A stretch of 64,000 nucleotides of DNA from an uncultured Colwellia sp. (lineage in GTDB: Bacteria; Pseudomonadota; Gammaproteobacteria; Enterobacterales; Alteromonadaceae). Location of the stretch: positions 1-64,000 of the forward strand of contig CAJXWZ010000006.1 of the NCBI GenBank assembly GCA_913062815.1, in the 5' to 3' direction. A program made the position numbers and the translations under genes. Under the pieces are notes generated by a model, which did not search any database, was not told where the DNA came from, and saw only the letters and a list, made by a program, of their open reading frames with translations. Shown here piece after piece: positions 47,521 through 57,554 of this stretch. Each line of letters starts with the position of its first letter. Position 1 is the stretch's first letter.

Positions 47521-49803
47521 TTACACAATACCGTATTGATTTAATGGTAACTCGCGATAACGCTTACCTGTTGCAGCGAAGATGGCATTGCAAATAGCCG
47601 GAGCAACTGGAGGAACGCCAGGCTCACCAACACCACCTGGAGGTGCGTCACTCGCTAATACCTGAACATCTATAGGGGGTACTTCATGCATACGCGCTAT
47701 GGGATAATCATCAAAATTACCTTGCTCAATCACGCCACCTTGCGCGGTAGTTTCACCATAAAAAGCCAAAGAGATACCAAAAATGGCTGCCCCCTCCATT
47801 TGTGATGTAATCCGTTCAGGATTAACCGCTGTACCACAATCAACACACATATAAATTCGTTCTAGTTTTACTTTTCCTTGCGCATTTGTTGATACTTCTA
47901 CAACTGAAGCGACATAACTGACAAAACTTCGATGTACCGCAATGCCAACCCCATTACCGTTCGGCAATTTCCCCTTACTACTCTTATGCCAATTTGCCAT
48001 TTTAGCAACACTATTAAGTACATTTTTCAAACGAGAGGTATCTACAGGGAATTTATCCAGTGTTTCTCCATAGTTCCCGTATTCTGCTTGTTCTTTGCTA
48101 ACATCAATATGACGGTCCTCACCAATTAAGGAAAGTAAATAGTCTTTGCTATCTGTGTTCGTTGCAATCGCAAGTTCATCGGCAAAAGAACAAACAGCAA
48201 AAGCTTGGTTAATATTGGTTACTGAGCGCAGCCAACCAATTCGGGTATGCGCAGCTGCTTTCCCTGCGCCACAATGAACATTAGCAATATCATAAGGCAT
48301 ATCTATCATACCTAAACTTGCCTCAAAACCTAAAGTGTCTGCACCTTTTGAAAAAGTAGCGCTTATAGTAGGCGCCGCCTCAATATGTTGCCACGCTGTC
48401 ACTTTGTTATTTTTATCAATACCTGCTGATAATTTCTGATAACTCACTGCATGGTAATAACCATTTTTTATTTCATCCTCTCGCGTCCACAGCACTTTTA
48501 CTGGCACATTGAGCTTTTGCGATAATATAGCCGCCTCTACCACAAAATCAGGTTTAGATTTTCGACCAAAACCGCCGCCTAAGAGCGTCACATTAATATT
48601 TACTTTTTCGGGGGCTAGCCCGGTTGCTTGAGCCACATTGTTTTGTGCTGATTGCGGTGTTTGTGTACATGCCCAAATATCAAATATCCCATCATGAAAG
48701 TGCGCTGTTGCTGCCGGTGGTTCCATTGGCGCATGAATTAGCTGTGGTACATAATAATTAGCATTAATGATTTTATTTGCATTTTTTAATGCTGTGCTAA
48801 CATCACCTTTCTTACGTAAAGTTGCAGTTGGATTATCACAGCTGTTGGCTAAGGCTAGCTTATACGCCTTAGAATTGTAATCTGCATGCTCTGAGTTTTG
48901 CCACTCAATTACCAAGGCATCACGCCCCTTCATTGCTGCCCATGTATTGGTAGCAATAACGGCAATGCCCCCTAAAGGTTTGAAAACTGCGGGTTCAACT
49001 AAATCATCGAGTTGAATAACATCGATTACGCCGCTAATTTTTTTAGCTTTATCACTATTAAAATGCTTAACCTTGCCAGCAAGTACTGGCGGTCGTGCAA
49101 TCACAGCGTAACGCATATTGGGCAAATCAACATCGTAGCCAAAGGTGGTGTTGCCTGTAGCAATGTCTTTACCATCAACAGATCTAACATTGGATTTACC
49201 AATGAAGCGAAAGTCCTGTTTGCTTTTTAACACTAATGTTGCTTTATCAGGTACCGCTAAACTAGCGGCAATAGCGACTAAATCACCAAAGGCAATGGCG
49301 CGATTAGATTTAGCATGCATCACCTGACCTTTTACTGCACTACATTCACTAACAGGCACTTGCCAAATTTTTGCCGCCGCTTGCTCTAACATCATACGAG
49401 CAGTTGCACCAGCCTCACGTAAAGGTTGATAAAAATGACGAATTGAACGGGAACCATCCGTATTTTGACTACCATATTTTTTATCACCTAAACCTTGAAC
49501 CACCTGGATTTGTTGCCAGTCAGCCTCTAGTTCATCCGCGACAATCATAGGAATACTGGTACGAATTCCCTGCCCCATTTCTGAGCGATGAACAACAATC
49601 GCCACGGTATTATCACTATTAATGGTTAAATACACGCTAGGAGCAAAGCTAGTTACACCTATCGCTTCAGCCGCTAGTCCTTGTGCAATTACTTTTGGCA
49701 TAGATAACATTGATGAAAATTGGACGCCTAACACTAAAGCTCCTGAGCCAATGCCTATATTTTTTAAAAAGCCCCGTCGGCTAACGTTCTCTATTTGACT
49801 CAT
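47521..49803 (-). CDS. Molybdopterin-binding large subunit, xanthine dehydrogenase family (IorB-like)
   Basis: Catalytic subunit of a membrane- or periplasm-associated molybdenum hydroxylase. It has 760 residues. A twin-arginine signal ([10 protein letters not shown]) near residues 8-17 directs it to Tat export. Family motifs include [45 protein letters not shown], and the C-terminal [14 protein letters not shown] with the active-site Glu. Isoquinoline 1-oxidoreductase-type enzymes share the layout; the actual substrate may be an aldehyde or N-heterocycle. It overlaps the 2Fe-2S gene by 4 bp. Confidence 0.9.
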   Translation of the reverse strand: MSQIENVSRRGFLKNIGIGSGALVLGVQFSSMLSMPKVIAQGLAAEAIGVTSFAPSVYLTINSDNTVAIVVHRSEMGQGIRTSIPMIVADELEADWQQIQVVQGLGDKKYGSQNTDGSRSIRHFYQPLREAGATARMMLEQAAAKIWQVPVSECSAVKGQVMHAKSNRAIAFGDLVAIAASLAVPDKATLVLKSKQDFRFIGKSNVRSVDGKDIATGNTTFGYDVDLPNMRYAVIARPPVLAGKVKHFNSDKAKKISGVIDVIQLDDLVEPAVFKPLGGIAVIATNTWAAMKGRDALVIEWQNSEHADYNSKAYKLALANSCDNPTATLRKKGDVSTALKNANKIINANYYVPQLIHAPMEPPAATAHFHDGIFDIWACTQTPQSAQNNVAQATGLAPEKVNINVTLLGGGFGRKSKPDFVVEAAILSQKLNVPVKVLWTREDEIKNGYYHAVSYQKLSAGIDKNNKVTAWQHIEAAPTISATFSKGADTLGFEASLGMIDMPYDIANVHCGAGKAAAHTRIGWLRSVTNINQAFAVCSFADELAIATNTDSKDYLLSLIGEDRHIDVSKEQAEYGNYGETLDKFPVDTSRLKNVLNSVAKMANWHKSSKGKLPNGNGVGIAVHRSFVSYVASVVEVSTNAQGKVKLERIYMCVDCGTAVNPERITSQMEGAAIFGISLAFYGETTAQGGVIEQGNFDDYPIARMHEVPPIDVQVLASDAPPGGVGEPGVPPVAPAICNAIFAATGKRYRELPLNQYGIV

Positions 49804-50342
49804 ACATTAACCCCCTTTGCCGTTGCATCAATAGCGAGTTTATCAACTGCCTGTTCATCAATAGCAAGTTCCTTAATATTGAAGCTAGTTACTTCCATTC
49901 CTGCAGCCAATTGAATAGCACCTTTAATACGATTATAGGTACCGCAACGACAAAGATTCCCTGTCATTGCCGCCTCAATCTCTTGTTCTGTTGGCTTTGG
50001 ATTTGCCTTTAGTAATGCCGCAGCACTCATGATTTGTCCTGACTGACAATAGCCACATTGTGGCACATTTAGTTGCTGCCACGCCTGTTGTAAGGCATGT
50101 TCGCCATTTTCCGATAAACCTTCAATTGTCGTTATTTTTTGCTGTCCAATAGCTGAAACTGGCATGGTGCAGGAGCGAATTGGCTGGCCATCAAGGTGCA
50201 CGGTACAGGCACCACAAAGGCCTTTTCCACATCCATATTTTGTGCCGGTGTATTTTAAGATATCCCGTAATACCCACAACAGTGGCATATTTTCATCATC
50301 ATTATATTGATGCTGTTTACCATTTATCATTAAATTGATCAT
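49800..50342 (-). CDS. 2Fe-2S subunit of the molybdenum hydroxylase (IorA-like)
   Basis: 180 residues. Two [2Fe-2S] clusters: the plant-ferredoxin type [17 protein letters not shown] ending in RSC, and the helical one with CGYCQSGQ and CRCG. Passes electrons from the molybdenum site to an acceptor. The first 155 residues are the family; the last 30 or so ([19 protein letters not shown]) are an Ala/Asp tail not usual for it. Forms one operon with the large subunit and the cofactor transferase. Confidence 0.92.
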   Translation of the reverse strand: MINLMINGKQHQYNDDENMPLLWVLRDILKYTGTKYGCGKGLCGACTVHLDGQPIRSCTMPVSAIGQQKITTIEGLSENGEHALQQAWQQLNVPQCGYCQSGQIMSAAALLKANPKPTEQEIEAAMTGNLCRCGTYNRIKGAIQLAAGMEVTSFNIKELAIDEQAVDKLAIDATAKGVNV

Positions 50343-50361
50343 GCTCTCTTCCTTTTTGTGA

Positions 50362-51024
50362 TTATTCGATGTTTAGACCTTTATTCTTTATATTAGACAG
50401 TTGCTCAGGTGTATCTACATCAGCAAAAGCGGCTGGCATAAAAACTGATTTTACTTGACTCCAGTTGTCTTTAATCACTTTCTTAGCACCTTCGTCACCA
50501 GATAATGCCATTAGCTCTTTAAAGTATTTATGTGGAAAAATTGCGGGTGGAGCATAACTTTCGCCATCACTAACCATATGGATTTTTTCAGGAGCTTTTC
50601 GCCATTGACCAATGAGCGTCTGCAAATTTTCAACCGTTAATTGCCACTGATCAACGAGAAATATTAATACAGCACTGACATCATTATCAAGTTCAACTAT
50701 TCCGCTTGCAATTGAACTCGATAATCCTTTTGACCAATGATCACTTTGGATTATTTTTAAATTTCTGGCTTCAGGATGGCTAGCCAAATGTTTTGTCATT
50801 ACAGCACTTTGATAACCTAAGACACAGTAGCATTTCGTATTAAACTTGGCACTCATGCCGGCTGCTAAACTAATTTGTCTAGTTAACAAGCTCTGAGTTT
50901 TCTCTTGATACTCGTCACCAATAGTTGTATTTATTTCAACCAGTTGCTTTGGTTGTCCAAGACGTGAAGAACTGCCGGCCGCCATTAAAAGTAGCGCTAT
51001 TTTAGGGGGGGCAGGCTCAGTCAT
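50362..51024 (-). CDS. MobA-like NTP-transferase (MocA-type cofactor cytidylyltransferase)
   Basis: 220 residues. The nucleotide-binding start is [20 protein letters not shown], with later FLVDQWQ and the [13 protein letters not shown] segment. This group adds CMP to the molybdenum cofactor for hydroxylases. It lies 19 bp before the 2Fe-2S gene, first in the operon. That position strongly supports a role in maturing the enzyme downstream. Whether CTP or another nucleotide is used is not shown. Confidence 0.87.
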   Translation of the reverse strand: MTEPAPPKIALLLMAAGSSSRLGQPKQLVEINTTIGDEYQEKTQSLLTRQISLAAGMSAKFNTKCYCVLGYQSAVMTKHLASHPEARNLKIIQSDHWSKGLSSSIASGIVELDNDVSAVLIFLVDQWQLTVENLQTLIGQWRKAPEKIHMVSDGESYAPPAIFPHKYFKELMALSGDEGAKKVIKDNWSQVKSVFMPAAFADVDTPEQLSNIKNKGLNIE

Positions 51025-51234
51025 GAACGTAGCCTGGATGTTTAGGTAGCAACAGGAATATAAGGAGAGAAGATAAGCTTCTTTGCCTAGAGCTCTGAAA
51101 TAATCGAATCGTAGATAGAAAAAACGACATGGTAAAAGTGATTAATTATTATTATGATGCCTTAACGTTAGCAGCCAATAATAAAATTAACAATACGCCA
51201 AATGTAACTCTTTATTGATCTGAGAAAAACAGCG

Positions 51235-51582
51235 TTATTTAACTAGATGGATCGGACTATCATTGTTGATAGTCATTGCTTCAATAGTTGGTGTGATCGC
51301 CACATCTTTAATTATTGATTCACCATTTTGATATCTATGATAAGAACACTCTTTAAGTCCCATCTGATGACAAAAGTCATTAAAACTTTTAAAATCATTT
51401 CTGGTAAGCTTTTGAGCATCTTTTGTTAATAAACCATCAATATACATGGTGTCACCATTAATATTACAATTAGCGATTGCTGAATAAGGTTGGCCATATT
51501 CTGCAACTTTTAAGGCGCGCACCATTTTAACTTCGAAGATCCACTCCCCTACTTGTACATGCTTTGACATTGATTGTGTCAC
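51235..51582 (-). CDS. Conserved small hypothetical protein
   Basis: 115 residues, no signal peptide or membrane helix. The compact alpha/beta composition (GEWIFEVKMVRALKVAEYG, MYIDGLLTKDAQKLTRNDFK, HQMGLKECSYHRYQNGES) looks like a real folded protein. No motif is recognisable. It lies upstream of the molybdenum operon by 210 bp and divergent from the penicillin acylase gene. Confidence 0.6.
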   Translation of the reverse strand: MTQSMSKHVQVGEWIFEVKMVRALKVAEYGQPYSAIANCNINGDTMYIDGLLTKDAQKLTRNDFKSFNDFCHQMGLKECSYHRYQNGESIIKDVAITPTIEAMTINNDSPIHLVK

Positions 51583-51810
51583 TAAAACTCCGAAACTCGT
51601 CGTAAATACAGCGATAAGACAAAATTATACCATTTGATTAACCGCTAAATCCAAAGAAAAGCTATTAATTTTTGTTCCTTTTATAAAACAAAAACTTAAA
51701 CTAACTTCAATTAACTCGGAGATTAAACTTAACAAAAGCTTCGCTAGTGTCTATTAATCAGTTATTCTTTGTTTTATTCATTTTCATTATTTTTTTAATG
51801 CTATTTTAAT

Positions 51811-54228
51811 ATGATAAAAAAGTTAATCATTGCTTTCGTACTGATCAGTTCCTTAGTTATTGCTTTCGGCGCAACATGGATTTATAGCCAAGTAGATAGT
51901 GCTTTACCTATTCTAGAAGGTAAAAGAACAGTCTTTGGCTTAGATGAAACTGCCATTGTTGAACGAGACAAACAAGGTATTGCTACTATCAAAGCGAATA
52001 GTCGACTTGATGTTGCTGTAGCCACAGGTTTTATCCACGCGCAGGAACGTTTTTTTCAAATGGACTTACTTCGACGAAACTCTGCAGGCGAGTTAGCGAG
52101 TCTTTTTGGTAATGTCGCGCTTGATTATGATAAGTCCATCCGTAAGCATAGATTTAGAGATAGAGCACGTCTAATCGTCAATAACTTACCTGCTGATGAT
52201 AAAGCGTTATTAAAATCTTACACACGAGGTGTAAACCAAGGATTAAAATACATTGGCTCTCAACCATTTGAGTATTTATTATTGCAGCAGGAGCCAGCGC
52301 TATGGAGTGAGGAAGACTCTGTTTTAGCCATTTTCAGTATGTATATAGATTTACAATATAAAGATGGTAAGCGAGAACGCTCATTAGGATTAATGAAAGC
52401 TATTCTTTCTGCGGATGTGTATGCCTTCTTGAACCCAAAAGGTAGCATTTGGGATGCAGCTATTGATAATAGCCAGTATCAAGCTTCCCCTATGCCATCG
52501 CAAGTATGGCCATCCGCACCAACAAGTCGCTTAAAAGGCTCAAGTAAAGTATCTAACATAGTCAAAAATACTCAGCAATCAAAATACCAATCAGAAGCGT
52601 TTCCGGGTTCAAACAACTGGGGCATATCAGGAAAAATCAGCAGTACCGGTAGCGCCATCATAGCTAATGATATGCACTTAGGTATACGTGTGCCAAATAC
52701 GTGGTTTAGAGCGCGTTTTGAATATCCTACAGCAGATAAACAAGTGAAAGTCACCGGCGCTACTTTGCCTGGTACGCCTAATATGGTGGTAGGCAGTAAT
52801 GGCGCTATCGCTTGGGGTTTTACTAACAGCTATGGTGATTATAGCGACGTTATTAAACTTAAAACCATAAACCAAGGTCAGCAATATATTACTCCTGATG
52901 GCGCAAAAGACTTTACTTATCATAAACAGATCATTGCCATAAAAGATGAGCCATCCGTCGAAATAACTGTTCAAGAAACAATCTGGGGACCGGTCATCGG
53001 TGAAAATCATCAGGGACAATTATTAGCTTATCGCTGGGTCGCTCACGATGTACAAGCAATTAATTTAACGGCAAAAGAATTAGAGAGTGCTACCACGGTT
53101 AAGCAAGCATTCAATATTGCAGCTCGCAGTGGCATACCCGCTCAAAATATGATGGTTGGAGACAAGGATGGTAATATTGGTTGGACAATTATGGGACCTA
53201 TTCCTAAGAAAGTCGGCGATACTGGTGACACGCCTACTTTTTGGCATGAAGGAAAACATGGTTGGCAAGGGTATTTAACACCAGCTCAATACCCTAGTGT
53301 ACTTAATCCAGAAAATGATCGTTTATGGACTGCCAATTCAAGAGTTGTTGGTGGCGAGATGCTTAAAAAGCTGGGTAATGGTGGCTATGCCCTAGGTGCT
53401 AGATCAAGACAAATACGTGATGATTTATTTGCCCTGAAATCGTTTGATGAAAAGTCACTGTTAAAAATAGGCTTAGATGACCGGGCTTTGTTTTTGAAAC
53501 GTTGGCAAGAATTTATCTTAGCGCAAGTGTTGACCGAGCAAACACTGATAAAGCACACAAATTTTCAACAAGCCAAAAACATCCTGTCAAAAGATAAATC
53601 ACTAAGTGCGAGCATCGACTCAGTTAGCTACCGCATGGTGAGAAATTTTCGTATCAATGTGCGTGACCTTGTTTTTAGCGAGTTAATCAACTCACTCGAA
53701 AATTTAGATGAAACATACCAGTTTCATACGATTCGTCATCAAATTGAAACGCCGTTATGGCAATTAGTTACTCAGCAACCTGACAATTTTTTGATGCTAC
53801 CACTAGACACTTGGCAAGCGGTATTTATTCAAGCTTTACAGCAAACTATTGATGATATGACCTCATTAGCGTCAGGAGATAAACAAACACTCGCACAAGC
53901 CACTTGGGGTCAACAAAACACTACGGCGATTATTCATCCTTTGAGTAAAGGCGTGCCGTTTATTGGTCAATGGTTAAACATGCCAGCGAAAGCTTTATCA
54001 GGTGATAGCTATATGCCAAAAGTACAAGGTATTGCTTTTGGCGCATCAGAGCGAATGGTTGTTTCTCCTGGTCATGAACAAAAGGGTATTTTTCATATGC
54101 CAACCAGCCAATCTGGACACCCATGGAGCCCATATTATAGTGTAGGCCATGCTGATTGGGAAAAAGGAACGCCCTCAGCCTTTTTACCTGGTGAAACGAA
54201 ATATAAATTAACCCTACTGAGTTATTAG
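51811..54228 (+). CDS. Penicillin acylase family protein (Ntn-hydrolase)
   Basis: 805 residues. Signal peptide or anchor at about 4-25. The precursor has an A chain (FIHAQERFFQMDLLRRNSAGE) and a self-cleavage site in PGSNNWGISGKISS, where Ser269 or so becomes the N-terminal nucleophile of the B chain. NDMHLGIRVPNTWFRA and MVVGSNGAIAWGFTNSYGD follow as in the family. Such enzymes hydrolyse amides including acyl-homoserine lactones, so quorum quenching is a possibility. The substrate is not predictable. Confidence 0.9.
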   Translation: MIKKLIIAFVLISSLVIAFGATWIYSQVDSALPILEGKRTVFGLDETAIVERDKQGIATIKANSRLDVAVATGFIHAQERFFQMDLLRRNSAGELASLFGNVALDYDKSIRKHRFRDRARLIVNNLPADDKALLKSYTRGVNQGLKYIGSQPFEYLLLQQEPALWSEEDSVLAIFSMYIDLQYKDGKRERSLGLMKAILSADVYAFLNPKGSIWDAAIDNSQYQASPMPSQVWPSAPTSRLKGSSKVSNIVKNTQQSKYQSEAFPGSNNWGISGKISSTGSAIIANDMHLGIRVPNTWFRARFEYPTADKQVKVTGATLPGTPNMVVGSNGAIAWGFTNSYGDYSDVIKLKTINQGQQYITPDGAKDFTYHKQIIAIKDEPSVEITVQETIWGPVIGENHQGQLLAYRWVAHDVQAINLTAKELESATTVKQAFNIAARSGIPAQNMMVGDKDGNIGWTIMGPIPKKVGDTGDTPTFWHEGKHGWQGYLTPAQYPSVLNPENDRLWTANSRVVGGEMLKKLGNGGYALGARSRQIRDDLFALKSFDEKSLLKIGLDDRALFLKRWQEFILAQVLTEQTLIKHTNFQQAKNILSKDKSLSASIDSVSYRMVRNFRINVRDLVFSELINSLENLDETYQFHTIRHQIETPLWQLVTQQPDNFLMLPLDTWQAVFIQALQQTIDDMTSLASGDKQTLAQATWGQQNTTAIIHPLSKGVPFIGQWLNMPAKALSGDSYMPKVQGIAFGASERMVVSPGHEQKGIFHMPTSQSGHPWSPYYSVGHADWEKGTPSAFLPGETKYKLTLLSY

Positions 54229-54268
54229 CAGTAATTTACTTACATAACAAAAACAATAAGGAAAGAAA

Positions 54269-54655
54269 ATGATTACGTTAATTTGGTGTTTGTTTATCGC
54301 CGCCCTTTTACCTCTACTCGCAAAAGGGCCTGTTGCTCATGCCATGAGTAAATTAGGTGGTTATAATAATAATCACCCACGCGAGCAACAAAGTAAACTC
54401 ACAGGTTTTGGTGCGCGTGCCTTAGCCGCACATCAAAATGCCTTTGAATCATTCATTCTTTTTGCGCCTGCCGTTTTATTAGCTATCGCCACTCAACACA
54501 CCGGCGATAATATTGTCTTACTAGCCGTTATTCATGTCTGTGCTCGTATTGCCTATAACATCTTTTATTTAATGAATATTGATAAGCTGCGTAGTTTAGT
54601 TTGGTTCGTTGCAACAATTAGTAGTTTTACTATTATTTGGCAGTGTATCCCTTAA
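54269..54655 (+). CDS. MAPEG family membrane protein
   Basis: 128 residues, four helices. The MAPEG motif HPREQQSKLTGFGARALAAHQN (about 35-56) with the conserved RA..AHxN segment and ESFILFAPAVLLA are clear. The family includes membrane glutathione S-transferases; the bacterial YecN-like members are uncharacterised. GGAAAG precedes the ATG. It lies 40 bp after the acylase stop and may be co-transcribed. Confidence 0.87.
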   Translation: MITLIWCLFIAALLPLLAKGPVAHAMSKLGGYNNNHPREQQSKLTGFGARALAAHQNAFESFILFAPAVLLAIATQHTGDNIVLLAVIHVCARIAYNIFYLMNIDKLRSLVWFVATISSFTIIWQCIP

Positions 54656-54691
54656 AAATGTTTGCCATTTAAAAATGGTCTAAAGAAAGTG

Positions 54692-54721
54692 TTGACAGAA
54701 TTTAGTTAAGCTCGATAGAGT
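54692..54721 (+). promoter_or_regulatory. Probable promoter of pheA
   Basis: TTGACA (54692-54697), 18 bases, TAGAGT (54716-54721). The -35 is perfect and the -10 matches four of six. Confidence 0.5.
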
Positions 54722-54746
54722 AAGCGCTCTAGTGAAGTATTTATTG

Positions 54747-54773
54747 AAAAACCTTCCTCATGGAAGGTTTTTT
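54747..54773 (+). terminator. Intrinsic terminator in the pheA leader
   Basis: AAAACCTTCC, four-base loop TCAT, GGAAGGTTTTTT. It lies downstream of the candidate promoter and 40 bp before pheA, so it can be an attenuator of pheA as well as the end of the MAPEG transcript. Confidence 0.7.
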
Positions 54774-54812
54774 CTTGAGCAAAATGTAAAAATAGCAAGG
54801 TAGGAAGTAAAC

Positions 54813-55988
54813 GTGAGCGAAAAATTAGATTTAAACGAAATACGCAAAGAAATTACCAGCTTGGATAAAGAGCTATTAACCTTATTTGCCAAGCGTCGTG
54901 CACTTACCCTTAACGTTGCTAAAAGTAAAGTACAACAGGTTCGCCCAATTAGAGACCAACAACGTGAACAAGAGTTGTTAATTCGATTAATCAAGCAAGG
55001 AAAAGAGCTTGGCTTAGATGCTCATTATGTCACCAGTGTCTTTCAAACAATTATTGAAGATTCTGTACTTAACCAACAAGCCTATCTACAAAGTTTAGCT
55101 AATCCTAACATTCAGACGCCTACCGTTAGTGTTGCCTTTCTTGGTGACAAAGGCTCATATAGTTATTTAGCTAGTCATCGATACTTTTCTAGACGTGCAG
55201 AAAAAATAGTAGAGTCTGGCTGTCAAAATTTTAGTGACATTTTACAACAAGTAGAGTCAGGTCAAGTTGATTACGGCATGTTACCTATTGAAAATACCAG
55301 CTCAGGTAGCATCAATCAGGTATACGACTTACTTCAGCATACAAATTTATCTATTGTTGGTGAAATTACTCAACCAATAGAACATTGCTTACTGACCGCA
55401 GTAAATACCAGCCTAGACAAAATAAAAACCATTTATGCTCATGGCCAACCGTTTGCTCAATGCAGTAACTTTCTAGATAAACAAGCAGATATCCGTATTG
55501 AATATTGCGACAGTACTGCCGATGCCATGGTAAAAGTCTCTGAGTTACAAGATGACACCATTGCTGTAATAGGTAGTGAAGAAGGTGGTCAGCTGTATCA
55601 ATTACAAGCACTAGAAAAATCTATTGCTAACCAAAATGAAAATCACTCTCGTTTTATTTTAGTGGCAAGAAAAGCGGTTGACGTGGCTGAACAAATACCG
55701 GCTAAAACCGCGATCATACTCGCAACAGGTCAAAAGGCAGGTGCTTTAGTTGAGTGTTTACTCGTGCTAAAAGAAAAAGGCATAAACATGTGTAAGCTTG
55801 AATCCCGTCCAATTCAAGGGCGCCCGTGGGAAGAAATGTTTTACATAGATGTTGAAGCAAATTTAAAAAGCTTTGCACTGCAAGAGGCACTTAGTGAAAT
55901 TACAGAACATACTAACTTCATCAAAGTACTTGGCTGTTATCCAATTGAGCACATCAGCCCAACCAGTGTGCCAAGTAGCGAAATTTAA
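54813..55988 (+). CDS. pheA: Bifunctional chorismate mutase/prephenate dehydratase (P-protein)
   Basis: 391 residues starting with GTG, preceded by AGGAAG. Chorismate mutase at about 1-90 (IRKEITSLDKELLTLFAKRR), prephenate dehydratase at about 105-285 (VAFLGDKGSYSYLA, MLPIENTSSGSINQVYDLL, with the conserved Thr segment), and a C-terminal ACT regulatory domain with ESRPIQGRPWEEMFYIDV for phenylalanine feedback. It converts chorismate to phenylpyruvate. The tyrosine branch genes tyrA and aroF lie 1.6 kb away on the other strand. Confidence 0.96.
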   Translation: MSEKLDLNEIRKEITSLDKELLTLFAKRRALTLNVAKSKVQQVRPIRDQQREQELLIRLIKQGKELGLDAHYVTSVFQTIIEDSVLNQQAYLQSLANPNIQTPTVSVAFLGDKGSYSYLASHRYFSRRAEKIVESGCQNFSDILQQVESGQVDYGMLPIENTSSGSINQVYDLLQHTNLSIVGEITQPIEHCLLTAVNTSLDKIKTIYAHGQPFAQCSNFLDKQADIRIEYCDSTADAMVKVSELQDDTIAVIGSEEGGQLYQLQALEKSIANQNENHSRFILVARKAVDVAEQIPAKTAIILATGQKAGALVECLLVLKEKGINMCKLESRPIQGRPWEEMFYIDVEANLKSFALQEALSEITEHTNFIKVLGCYPIEHISPTSVPSSEI

Positions 55989-56014
55989 TTGAGTTGGCAT
56001 ATAAAGAGTTACCT

Positions 56015-56758
56015 TTGAATAAATTAGCAATACTGGCTTTTACTTTATTAGTTTTTTTTAGCACTATGCTGTGGTATTTGGCCAATGGCTCCCTGAACGA
56101 TTACCTTAAAAGCCAAATAGCAATTCAAGGGCAATATTACACAGGTCAATCAAGTAGCGTAGCGTATGCTGATTTTTCTCCTGCAACAAATACCGCCACC
56201 TTTAAGCAGCTAAAGGTTGAAAACTTAGCATTTGCTAAAGCACATCATGTGCTTAGCATTGATCACGTAGAAGTAGAGTTAGCTAAAACGCAAAACCAAG
56301 CTTTATTAACACGCATAAATAGATTATCAATAAACACTTTAACCATTAATATTGAGCAAGGTGACAACAAAATAACTAATGTTGAACAACTTGTTGAACA
56401 AATCACATTGAAACTTGCTCTGGACTACCCTGAGTTTTACCCTGCCATCGCGGCAAAAGTTTATGCTCAGCACAATCCAGAAATGAATGCTGAAGAATAT
56501 GCCAAGAAAAATCCACAAGTGGGGCCTATCATTGCGCATACCAAAGCAAAGAAAAAGCGTGGTAAAGCTCAAGCAAAAATATTGGTCGAATTGCTCACTA
56601 TTAACACCTTAGCACTGCAATTTGCTAGCGACGGCTCAACAAAGTCTATTAATAAGCAAGACATCAGAATTGATGCTTTTAAAAATGGACAAGGTTTAGT
56701 CGCTAATCAGCTCGGCGGTGAAATATTGCTGCACCTACTCAACTTAGCCATTCATTAA
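56015..56758 (+). CDS. Membrane-anchored AsmA-like N-terminal domain protein
   Basis: 247 residues from TTG 56015, following AGAG; a TTG 21 bases earlier is possible. A single N-terminal helix (LAILAFTLLVFFSTMLWYL) and a periplasmic region with AsmA/DUF748-like strands (QSSSVAYADFSPATNTATFK, LSIDHVEVELAKT). The stretch KKKRGKAQAKILVELLTINTL is basic. It starts only 26 bp after pheA, so it is probably transcribed with it. Function is unknown. Confidence 0.65.
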   Translation: MNKLAILAFTLLVFFSTMLWYLANGSLNDYLKSQIAIQGQYYTGQSSSVAYADFSPATNTATFKQLKVENLAFAKAHHVLSIDHVEVELAKTQNQALLTRINRLSINTLTINIEQGDNKITNVEQLVEQITLKLALDYPEFYPAIAAKVYAQHNPEMNAEEYAKKNPQVGPIIAHTKAKKKRGKAQAKILVELLTINTLALQFASDGSTKSINKQDIRIDAFKNGQGLVANQLGGEILLHLLNLAIH

Positions 56759-56848
56759 TTTATCGCTAAGTACTTGTATTTTAGGGAATGCAGCGTAAGC
56801 TAATAGTAAATAATTATACTTTCACCTTAGACAAAGGAAAATTCAGTC

Positions 56849-57460
56849 ATGCCCCCGTTGAAGCTTTTCTCTCGTGCTATTCTAGTGTCTGCTACGCTTT
56901 GTTGTGCGCAATTTCTTTCACTAAATCTTCAAGCTGTTGAGTTTGAAATTACGCCATTCATAGGTCAAACTTTTAGTCCAGACCTTGTAAACGGCAATGA
57001 AACAAACACTTTACCTGTCAGTGATGAGCCTAATGTAGGTCTTGCTTTTTCTTGGCTTGATTCACCTAGCGGTCAAGGACAAGTTATAGTTAATTTTATT
57101 TCTCGCGATTTCAAAGATGATAATCAATTGAAGCACTCTTTTGATACCATTTACGCGCATTTTAATGGCGTGGCATTGTTTAGAGAGAGAAACTATATAA
57201 CCACGGTAAGCTTAGGTCTTGGTGCTACTTACTTCGACAGTGATTTTGATGACGTTATTTACCCGTCCCTTACCGCTGCAGTTGGTACGCGTTATGAGTT
57301 TTCTGATAACTTAGCATTAGTTACTGAACTTAGAATGTATGCAACCTTAACAGACGAAGATGAACAGTTATTTTGCCAAGCTGATAATTGCGTTGCTCAA
57401 TTTGAAAGTGCAATCTGGCTTGACAGTCAAATTTCAATCGGTATCGCCTATCGTTTTTAA
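56849..57460 (+). CDS. Outer-membrane beta-barrel-like protein
   Basis: 203 residues. Signal peptide about 1-28 (ISVSATLCCAQFLSLNLQA region), then amphipathic strands ending with the aromatic C-terminus SQISIGIAYRF. Two Cys near the end (FCQADNC) may form a disulfide. The OmpW/OmpA-barrel type is likely, no peptidoglycan-binding domain. Role unknown. AAAGGAAAA precedes the ATG. Confidence 0.7.
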   Translation: MPPLKLFSRAILVSATLCCAQFLSLNLQAVEFEITPFIGQTFSPDLVNGNETNTLPVSDEPNVGLAFSWLDSPSGQGQVIVNFISRDFKDDNQLKHSFDTIYAHFNGVALFRERNYITTVSLGLGATYFDSDFDDVIYPSLTAAVGTRYEFSDNLALVTELRMYATLTDEDEQLFCQADNCVAQFESAIWLDSQISIGIAYRF

Positions 57461-57504
57461 CTGACTTTTCTGCATCAATATACGTAGAAATTGACTTAAT
57501 GATA

Positions 57505-57538
57505 CTACCCAAAGTTTCAAGTTAAAACTCTGGGTTAG
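57505..57538. terminator. Bidirectional terminator-like hairpin
   Basis: CTACCCAAAGTTT and AAAACTCTGGGTTAG arms with one mismatch. It lies between the barrel protein gene and the convergent tyrA gene. Confidence 0.5.
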
Positions 57539-57554
57539 TAACGTATTAGTCAAA

